Shown one piece after another: positions 57,515 to 64,000 of a DNA stretch of 64,000 nt (position 1 is the first letter of the stretch; each line of letters opens with the position of its first letter). A program made the position numbers and the translations under genes. The stretch is from an uncultured Flavobacteriales bacterium (GTDB lineage: Bacteria > Bacteroidota > Bacteroidia > Flavobacteriales_D > Parvicellaceae): positions 62,001-126,000 of the forward strand of contig CALSPA010000006.1 in assembly GCA_943788115.1 (NCBI GenBank). Direction: 5' to 3'. Under the pieces are notes generated by a model. That model was given only the letters and a program-made list of their open reading frames with translations. It had not been told where the DNA came from and made no database searches.

Positions 57515-59020
57515 TTAAAAAAGTGACTTACCTGTCATTTGTTTTGGTTTTTCAATTTTCATTAATTCTAAAACTGATGGCGCTATATCTGCAAGTTTTC
57601 CGTCAAGCACCTTTTTAACATTATCATCAATTACTATTACAGGGACAAGGTTAAGTGAATGAGCGGTATTAGGTGAACCGTCATTATTAATCATAAAGTC
57701 TGCATTTCCATGATCAGCAATAATTATAAAAGAGTATCCATTTTCTACTCCCAAAGGAATAACTTCTTTAAGACAATTATCAACTGTTTCACACGCTTTA
57801 ATTATAGCTGAAGCATTTCCGGTATGACCAACCATATCAGGGTTAGCATAGTTTAAACAAATGAAATCATTGTCGTTTTTCATTATGGCTGCACAAATAG
57901 CTTCAGTTAGCGGATAAGCACTCATTTCGGGTTTTAAATCATAAGTCTTTACGTTAGGTGATTTTTTCATTATACGGTCTTCATTAAAAAAAGGAGCTTC
58001 ATTACCACCGTTAAAAAAATAAGTAACATGAGGATATTTTTCTGTCTCAGCAAGCCTAAGTTGCTTTAGCTTGTTTTCAGAAATTACCTCACCAAGAGTT
58101 TTTGCTAAATTTTCTTTATTATAAATAACTTTTATGTTTTTAAAAGTTTTATCATAATTTGTCATTGTCACATAATACAACTTCTTTTTCTGCATATTAT
58201 GTTCAGGCATATCAATTTGAGTTAACACCTGAGTTATTTCACGACATCTGTCAGTCCTGAAATTGAAACAAATTACCGCATCGCCATCCTCAATTGTACC
58301 ATTTTCATCAATAATTGATGGTAAAATAAATTCATCAGTAATGTTTTTAGTGTGGTTATCCGAAACAGCATCAGTTGCACTATTATATTTTTCGCCAACT
58401 CCGTTTACAAGTAGATCATACGCTATTTTTATTCTTTCCCACCTGTTATCTCTATCCATTGCGTAATACCTTCCGATAACAGTGGCTATATTAATTTTTG
58501 TGTCTAGAATAGTTTTCTCTAGCTCTTTTAAGTAAGAAAATCCAGAAGTTGGATTACAATCTCTACCATCTGTAAATGCATGGATAAAACAATTTTGAAT
58601 GTTATTACTTTCAATGAATTCACACAATGCAGTTAAATGCTTAAAAGAGGAATGGACTCCACCTTTAGAGACTAAGCCCATTAAATGAAGCTTTTTATTT
58701 TCTCTTTTAGCATATTTAACGGTTTCAAGAAGTTCTTTTTCATTAAAAAAAGTTTGATCTTTTATCGCGTTGTCAATTTTCAATAAGTCTTGATAAACAA
58801 TTCTACCTGCTCCAATATTCATATGGCCAACTTCTGAATTACCCATTTGCCCACTTGGCAAACCTACATCCTCTCCGTATGTAACTAGAGTAGCATTTGG
58901 GTAATTAGACAGTAAAGAGTCGTACATAGGAGTTTTAGCTAAATGAACACCATTTGAATGATCTTTTTTACCAATCCCCCAACCATCTAGTATCATTAAT
59001 ACTACTTTATTTGTCAACAT
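57515..59020 (-). CDS. gpmI: 2,3-bisphosphoglycerate-independent phosphoglycerate mutase
   Basis: A 501-aa two-metal enzyme interconverting 3- and 2-phosphoglycerate. Motifs: LMILDGWGIG, phospho-Ser in GQMGNSEVGHMNIGAGR, DGRDCNPTSG, FNFRTDRCREI and the late ADHGNADFM. It lies 3 bases downstream of a histidine kinase gene. Confidence 0.97.
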   Translation of the reverse strand: MLTNKVVLMILDGWGIGKKDHSNGVHLAKTPMYDSLLSNYPNATLVTYGEDVGLPSGQMGNSEVGHMNIGAGRIVYQDLLKIDNAIKDQTFFNEKELLETVKYAKRENKKLHLMGLVSKGGVHSSFKHLTALCEFIESNNIQNCFIHAFTDGRDCNPTSGFSYLKELEKTILDTKINIATVIGRYYAMDRDNRWERIKIAYDLLVNGVGEKYNSATDAVSDNHTKNITDEFILPSIIDENGTIEDGDAVICFNFRTDRCREITQVLTQIDMPEHNMQKKKLYYVTMTNYDKTFKNIKVIYNKENLAKTLGEVISENKLKQLRLAETEKYPHVTYFFNGGNEAPFFNEDRIMKKSPNVKTYDLKPEMSAYPLTEAICAAIMKNDNDFICLNYANPDMVGHTGNASAIIKACETVDNCLKEVIPLGVENGYSFIIIADHGNADFMINNDGSPNTAHSLNLVPVIVIDDNVKKVLDGKLADIAPSVLELMKIEKPKQMTGKSLF

Positions 59021-59023
59021 CTT

Positions 59024-59923
59024 TTAACTTAATTTAATTATTAACTCACACCCATCTTCTTTAGCTGATACGCTGATTTCACTATTATGTAGTTTCAAAA
59101 TATTATCTACTAAATATAATCCCAAGCCAGTCCCTTTTGAAGATCTTGTATCCTCATTGTCTAATCGATAAAACATATCAAAAACTTTCCGTTGTTCTTT
59201 TAACGGAATTCCCGGTCCCTGATCTTTAATAGAAAAATATTTTTTACCATTAATCATGAAAGATTTCCACAAAATTGTAGTTCCCTTTGGGGAGTATTTT
59301 TGTGCATTAGAAAATAGATTTTGAATAACAGAGATAAAATAAAATTCATCAGCCTTAATCACCAATTCTTCATCAACTTGATTAATTACTTTGTGTGTAT
59401 TTGGGAAGTCATTTTTTACTCTATTTATCAAATCAAATAAATAGACATCTTCAAGAATGAGCTCTAAATCATTTTTAGAAACATTACTTGCCATTAAAAT
59501 ATTATCAACTAAACTTTGAAGCCTTTCTTGATCTAAGTAAACTTTCTTTAGCAACTCAATTTTTTTTTCTTCAGGCAATTCTCTATTTAACAGCGTTTCT
59601 AAAAATAATTTACTTGATGCTAATGGAGTTTTCAGTTCGTGAGTTACCGATAGTGTGAAGTTTTTTTGACGTTGTGATAACTTAATTTCTTTCCTAAATG
59701 AACGCACAACATATAACACTCCTATAGTTATGACAATAATAAAAACAAAAGCTTCGCCAGAAATCATCCAAATTCTTCTATACAAATACTCTTGATCGTT
59801 ATTTAATTGCTTTGTTAAATTTATAATGTGATAGCCCCACCATATAAACTGTAAAATGATGTATCCAATAAGCATGTAAAAGATTATTAACAATCTGCTA
59901 TTTTGAGTAAATGCTTTTTTCAT
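59024..59923 (-). CDS. sensor histidine kinase, orphan
   Basis: About 299 aa from ATG 59923 (an 8-codon upstream extension is possible but has no signal value). Two membrane helices (about 9-29 and 46-68) enclose a very short extracytoplasmic loop. HisKA shows SVTHELKTPLASS; HATPase has NLFSNAQKYS, DQGPGIP and GTGLGLYLVDNI. The sensor is almost absent, suggesting detection of a membrane or intramolecular cue. No response regulator is adjacent; gpmI follows. Confidence 0.88.
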   Translation of the reverse strand: MKKAFTQNSRLLIIFYMLIGYIILQFIWWGYHIINLTKQLNNDQEYLYRRIWMISGEAFVFIIVITIGVLYVVRSFRKEIKLSQRQKNFTLSVTHELKTPLASSKLFLETLLNRELPEEKKIELLKKVYLDQERLQSLVDNILMASNVSKNDLELILEDVYLFDLINRVKNDFPNTHKVINQVDEELVIKADEFYFISVIQNLFSNAQKYSPKGTTILWKSFMINGKKYFSIKDQGPGIPLKEQRKVFDMFYRLDNEDTRSSKGTGLGLYLVDNILKLHNSEISVSAKEDGCELIIKLS

Positions 59924-60035
59924 ACAAATACAAAAATAACAAATCAATTCTTGTAATTAAGAGAGTATAATCTTAAAGATTAATTTTAATTTGAAGCAAC
60001 TTAAAATAAAACACTCGTTTTTAGATAAACTTTTT

Positions 60036-61262
60036 ATGCGCTATACATTTCTCTTGCTATCGTTAATCTCTTTTACTTTTTTTGGACAAACAAAAAATGT
60101 TCTTTTTCTAGGAAATAGTTACATCAATTCGAATTCTTTACCTCAGCTAACTGCAAATATTGCACTTTCATTCAATGATACGCTAAATTGGGACTCTAAT
60201 ACTCCAGGAGGATATACTTTCCAGCTACACTCAACAAACACAACAACATTATCAAAAATTGCAGCCTCTAATTGGGATTATATAATGCTACAAGAGCAAT
60301 CTCAAATCGCCTCTTTTCCACCTAGTCAAGTTACTAATGATTGTTATCCATTTGCCAGTATTTTGGTAGATTCAATAAAATCGGCAAATTCATGCGCAGA
60401 ACCTATTTTTTTTATGACATGGGGTAGAGAAAATGGCGATCAAAGTAATTGTGCTAATTACCCTCCTCTGTGCACATATGATGGAATGCAGTCAAGATTA
60501 AGAGAGAGCTACATTGAAATGAGTATAGACAACCAGTGTTCAGTAAGCCCTGTTGGTGCAGCATGGAAATATGTAAGAGATCAATATCCTTCAATTGCGC
60601 TTTATAGTTCAGATGGCAGTCATCCAAGTATTTACGGCAGTTATTTAGCTGCATGCGTTCACTATTCAAGTATATATAAAAAATCTCCTGTTGGTTCATC
60701 TTATTGTTCATCGATTAGTTGTTCGGACGCACTTTTACTACAACAAGCTGCTGCATTAATTGTTCTAGACAGTTTAGATAACTGGAGAATTGGAGCCAAT
60801 GAAGTTTCAGCGTCATTTAGTCATCAAATTGTTGGAACTACTGTTGCATTTACAAATAACGGACAAAATAACTTCTCGGCTGATTGGAACTTTGGAGATG
60901 GCACCACATCAACAGACATGAATCCCACACATAATTATACAGCTAATGGAAGCTACAATGTTCAATTAATTGCAAATGGAAACTGTGGTTCTGATACGCT
61001 AATTCAAACTATAGACATTTCCAACGTTGGAATAAAAGAACTTGATACTTATCAAATTATTCAGCACAAAAACACGATTTGCTTGTTATTTAACAACTCA
61101 ATTGAAAAAAAAGTCGCACTTTTTAATTTAGAAGGCAAACTTTTATATTTAAATAATAGCTGCTTTAGAGAATTAACAATTCCTGTTTTAAGCAAGAAGT
61201 TTTATATTTTATCAATAGTTGATTCTAAAGGAACAAGCAATAAAAAGATTTTTACTCCATAA
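60036..61262 (+). CDS. secreted SGNH-hydrolase-like protein with PKD domain
   Basis: About 408 aa from ATG 60036 (signal TFLLLSLISFTFFGQ). The SGNH-like domain (about 20-215; resembling DUF4886) shows FLGNSYI with the nucleophile Ser, WDYIMLQEQS, and the DGSHPS catalytic Asp-His. A PKD domain follows (about 255-330; DWNFGDGTTSTDMNPTHNY) and a weak type A T9SS-like end. An esterase or carbohydrate-active role is inferred. A strong terminator follows. Confidence 0.8.
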   Translation: MRYTFLLLSLISFTFFGQTKNVLFLGNSYINSNSLPQLTANIALSFNDTLNWDSNTPGGYTFQLHSTNTTTLSKIAASNWDYIMLQEQSQIASFPPSQVTNDCYPFASILVDSIKSANSCAEPIFFMTWGRENGDQSNCANYPPLCTYDGMQSRLRESYIEMSIDNQCSVSPVGAAWKYVRDQYPSIALYSSDGSHPSIYGSYLAACVHYSSIYKKSPVGSSYCSSISCSDALLLQQAAALIVLDSLDNWRIGANEVSASFSHQIVGTTVAFTNNGQNNFSADWNFGDGTTSTDMNPTHNYTANGSYNVQLIANGNCGSDTLIQTIDISNVGIKELDTYQIIQHKNTICLLFNNSIEKKVALFNLEGKLLYLNNSCFRELTIPVLSKKFYILSIVDSKGTSNKKIFTP

Positions 61263-61290
61263 AAAAAGGGAGCAAAAGCTCCCTTTTTTT
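61261..61290 (+). terminator. Rho-independent terminator
   Basis: aaaaaaagggagc and gctccctttttttt-like arms form a strong stem with an AAAA loop and a terminal T tract, directly after the SGNH gene and before tRNA-Phe on the opposite strand. Confidence 0.85.
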
Positions 61291-61296
61291 GTAATG

Positions 61297-61369
61297 TGGT
61301 GCCTCCAGGAATCGAACCAGGGACACATGGATTTTCAGTCCATTGCTCTACCAACTGAGCTAAGGCACC
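61297..61369 (-). tRNA. tRNA-Phe (anticodon GAA)
   Basis: On the minus strand the acceptor GGTGCCT pairs with AGGCACC, followed by discriminator A. D arm GCTCAGTTGGTAGAGC, anticodon stem ATGGA/TCCAT with loop CTGAAAA (anticodon GAA), and T arm CCTGG TTCGATT CCTGG-like are all canonical. It is divergent from pheT, 117 bases away. Confidence 0.97.
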
Positions 61370-61486
61370 ATCATTTTGGTCGGCAAATATAAAAATATTT
61401 TATTTTCTTATTGAACTTATTGAATTTTTAATTCCCTAAAACATAAAACATTATTTTTGTCCCTCATATAATTACCTTTAATAAAT

Positions 61487-63925
61487 ATGAAAATTTCTTA
61501 TAATTGGTTAAAAAGCATAATTCCTATTGATCTTCCTTCAGATGAAGTGTCTAAATTACTAACTGATATTGGGTTAGAAGTTGAAAAACAATTCTCCTAT
61601 TCTTCTATTGATGGAGGATTAGAAGGGTTGATAATTGGAGAGGTGAAATCTGTAAGTCAACATCCTAATGCTGACCGTTTAAAAATCACTTCCGTTAATG
61701 TTGGAGAGCAAGAACCTTATCAGATAATTTGTGGTGCTCCTAATGTTGATAAAGGCCAAAAGGTTGTGGTGGCACTTCCAGGAACAACGATTCACCCGAT
61801 AAATGGAGATTCTTTTAAAATTAAAAAAGCTAAAATAAGGGGAGAAGTTTCTTATGGAATGATTTGTGCCGAAGACGAAATAGGCTTAGGCTCTGATCAT
61901 GATGGAATTTTAGTATTAGAAGAAACCGTTAATGTTGGTGTTCTTGCTAAGGATTATTTTAAAATTGAAAATGACGATATTTTTGAAATTGGTCTAACCC
62001 CCAATAGAGCTGATGCTATGGGTCATTTTGGAGTTGCTCGAGACCTTCTAGTTGCATTAAAATTTAAAAAGATTGTTCCAGAATCTTTAATGTTGAAACC
62101 GTTTAATTCTGAACATTTTCAAAAAAATAACTCCAATTTCACTATTGAAGTTCAATCAACTAAAGATTGCCCAAGATATTCTGGCCAATTAATTACAGGC
62201 ATTAAAATTGATGAAAGCCCGCAATGGTTGAAGAATAAACTAAAATCAATTGGTCTTAACCCCATTAACAACGTAGTTGACATAACAAACTATGTTCTTC
62301 ATGATATTGGCCACCCTTTACATGCTTTTGATTTGTCTCAAATTGAGGGGAATAAAATAATTGTAAAAAAAGCTACTCATAATAGTTCATTCACTACACT
62401 AGATAGTACCAAAAGAATTCTTGATGAAAATGATTTAATGATTTGTAATGCAAATAAACCCATGTGTATTGCTGGGGTTTTTGGCGGATTAGAATCTGGT
62501 GTAACTGAAAAAACATCTTCTATTTTTATAGAAAGTGCTTATTTCAACCCCCATACAATTAGAAAATCTGCCAAGAGACATGGTTTAAACACAGACGCAT
62601 CTTTTAGATTTGAGCGCGGTGTTGATCCAGAAATAACTCTTCTAGCCCTTCAAAAGGCAGTAGATTTAATCCTTGAAATAGCTGGTGGAGAAATTGCTTC
62701 TTCAATAATAGATCATTATCCAGAGCCAATTCAAGAAAAGCTGTTTGACATCTCTTTTTCTAAAATAAATAGCTTGTGCGGAACTTCATTGCCTGGCAAT
62801 GAAATGTTACGTATCTTAAATTATCTTGAAATAAAAATAATCACTCAATCTGATTCAACCGCAACAGTTCAAGTTCCTTCATACAGGGTGGATATTGAAA
62901 GGGAGGTGGATATTGCTGAAGAGATTTTAAGAATTTATGGCTTCAACTCTGTAGATGAGCCTATTAAAATGAACAGCTCTATAAATTTCAACAATGAATT
63001 AAACGGGCATTTCATCAAAAATAAAATTAGCAATTCGTTAGTACATTTAGGTCTTACAGAAATATTGTCAAATTCATTAACCTCAAAGAATTATGTCGTT
63101 AATGGGGCGCCTTCTACCTTTAACGAAAATGAGCACGTAGCGCTTCTCAACCCCTTAAGCGGAGACACAGCTGTAATGAGGCAATCTTTGATTTTTAATG
63201 CGTTAGAGGTTGTTAATTTCAATCATAAAAATGGAGAGCAAAATATAAGAATTTTTGAGTTTGGTAAATCTTACAAAAAGATTGATGGCAAATTTCTTGA
63301 ACAAGAGCATCTTGTTCTTGCATTAGCTGGTTTACAAAACGAAGAACATTGGTTCAACTCTAAATCTGCAGTATCCTACTTTCAACTTAATGGAATTATT
63401 TCTCATGTTTTAGAAACACTTGGGCTTAAAAAAAGAGCACAATATTCAACTTCTAAAAACACCATTTTTGAAGAGGGGATGTCCGTTTCAATTGAAAAAG
63501 AATTGGTGATTGAACTGGGAATGGCTTCTGCTCAACTAAAAACAACTATTGGCATTAAAGATGCTGTATATATAGCAAACATATATTGGGATAAATTATT
63601 CAATAAAGTTTCTGGAAATGACATCAAATTTAAACCCATTGTTAAATACCCTAAAGTTCATAGAGATTTATCAATGTTAATAGATAATTCTGTTTCCTTT
63701 GAAGATTTAAAAAATACTGCATTGAAATCGAACAAGTCGATTCTTAAAGATGTTCATCTTTTTGATATATATAAAGGAAAAAGTACAGGAGATGATAAAA
63801 AATCCTATGCGTTAAGATTTGAGCTTCAACACAAGGAACACACTTTAACTGAGAAAGAAATTGATGCTGTAATGCACACTATTCAATCAAATTTCGCAAA
63901 ACAATTTAACGCAACTCTTAGGTAA
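61487..63925 (+). CDS. pheT: phenylalanine--tRNA ligase beta subunit
   Basis: An 812-aa subunit of the PheRS heterotetramer. N-terminal tRNA-binding OB domain (about 42-150; HPNADRLKITSVNVG, ICGAPNV), B3/B4 editing region (about 210-400; NNVVDITNYVLHDIGHPLHAFD), B5 (about 410-480), the pseudo-catalytic core, and the anticodon-binding FDX-ACB domain at the end (KYPKVHRDLSMLID). Length is normal. A TATTTTTG -7-like element lies at 61452-61459. The stop TAA overlaps the next ATG (TAATG). Confidence 0.97.
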   Translation: MKISYNWLKSIIPIDLPSDEVSKLLTDIGLEVEKQFSYSSIDGGLEGLIIGEVKSVSQHPNADRLKITSVNVGEQEPYQIICGAPNVDKGQKVVVALPGTTIHPINGDSFKIKKAKIRGEVSYGMICAEDEIGLGSDHDGILVLEETVNVGVLAKDYFKIENDDIFEIGLTPNRADAMGHFGVARDLLVALKFKKIVPESLMLKPFNSEHFQKNNSNFTIEVQSTKDCPRYSGQLITGIKIDESPQWLKNKLKSIGLNPINNVVDITNYVLHDIGHPLHAFDLSQIEGNKIIVKKATHNSSFTTLDSTKRILDENDLMICNANKPMCIAGVFGGLESGVTEKTSSIFIESAYFNPHTIRKSAKRHGLNTDASFRFERGVDPEITLLALQKAVDLILEIAGGEIASSIIDHYPEPIQEKLFDISFSKINSLCGTSLPGNEMLRILNYLEIKIITQSDSTATVQVPSYRVDIEREVDIAEEILRIYGFNSVDEPIKMNSSINFNNELNGHFIKNKISNSLVHLGLTEILSNSLTSKNYVVNGAPSTFNENEHVALLNPLSGDTAVMRQSLIFNALEVVNFNHKNGEQNIRIFEFGKSYKKIDGKFLEQEHLVLALAGLQNEEHWFNSKSAVSYFQLNGIISHVLETLGLKKRAQYSTSKNTIFEEGMSVSIEKELVIELGMASAQLKTTIGIKDAVYIANIYWDKLFNKVSGNDIKFKPIVKYPKVHRDLSMLIDNSVSFEDLKNTALKSNKSILKDVHLFDIYKGKSTGDDKKSYALRFELQHKEHTLTEKEIDAVMHTIQSNFAKQFNATLR

Positions 63926-64000
63926 TGAATTTTAGTTATTGGTTTAAAAATTGGTCATTAAATTATAAACTTGGCTATGGAATTGTAAGAACTGGCGTTA
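63925..64000 (+). CDS. unidentified gene, 5' end only
   Basis: An ATG overlapping the pheT stop opens a frame that remains open for 25 codons to the window end (MNFSYWFKNWSLNYKLG...). The overlap suggests it is co-translated with pheT. Too short to identify. Confidence 0.5.
   Translation, partial: MNFSYWFKNWSLNYKLGYGIVRTGV

Overview
The window is ordinary-looking chromosome of a Bacteroidota bacterium, most likely a marine-type member of the Flavobacteriales. Evidence is the low G+C content, T9SS (Por secretion) cargo with type A and type B sorting domains, DUF4270, DUF4292, DUF2490 and IPExxxVDY family proteins, many SPI/II lipoproteins, repeated TAnnTTTG promoter -7 elements, and the absence of strong Shine-Dalgarno sites. 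The genus cannot be fixed from the sequence alone. Genes are densely packed, with no spacer above about 200 bases. I see no prophage, IS element, CRISPR array, defence island or secondary-metabolite cluster.

Layout. 0-7 kb: partial YwqK/MORN protein, tRNA-Leu(CAA), dCMP deaminase, S41 protease, zinc-ribbon protein, aspS, a UPF0104-type membrane protein and panC. 7-11 kb: the lineage-typical trio of a short GT5 'glycogen synthase', DUF4270 lipoprotein and glmS. 11-19 kb: a surface/secretome block with a triple-fasciclin T9SS protein, a MORN protein, a divergent CotH-like protein, a small T9SS protein and a 1040-aa adhesin/tail-fibre-like protein carrying 237-bp in-frame tandem repeats. 19-27.6 kb: an EamA transporter, superoxide dismutase, tadA, bacilliredoxin, gatC-plsC, trpS, small envelope proteins and an ALDH7-like dehydrogenase. 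27.6-33 kb: cation/proton antiporter with an orphan histidine kinase, a heavy-metal-domain lipoprotein, a second EamA transporter and an M28 peptidase.

33-46 kb: polA, a lipoprotein, tatA, gatA, an MltD-like transglycosylase, IPExxxVDY protein, pyk, M42 aminopeptidase, pheS, a cyclophilin and an enoyl-CoA hydratase. 46-53 kb: a cell-envelope run of flippase, dut, a nucleotidyltransferase, TPR lipoprotein, DUF4292 and an EnvC-like protein, partly coupled by overlapping starts. 53-64 kb: a HIRAN-only protein, an LEA14-like lipoprotein, M20 dipeptidase, choice-of-anchor-L T9SS protein, gpmI, an orphan histidine kinase, a secreted SGNH/PKD protein, tRNA-Phe and pheT.

The most important technical observation is that five genes (S41 protease, aspS, polA, gatA, cyclophilin) are broken by six single-base indels, mostly in short homopolymers. 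Several of these genes are normally essential, so the breaks look like sequence errors rather than decay, and each is annotated here as one gene. The most interesting biological points are the GT5 protein that lacks the KTGGL motif and the whole C-terminal half, the tandem-repeat surface protein, the divergent CotH-like protein, and convergent gene pairs that share palindromic 4-nt stop overlaps. I did not find a convincing undescribed multi-gene system.
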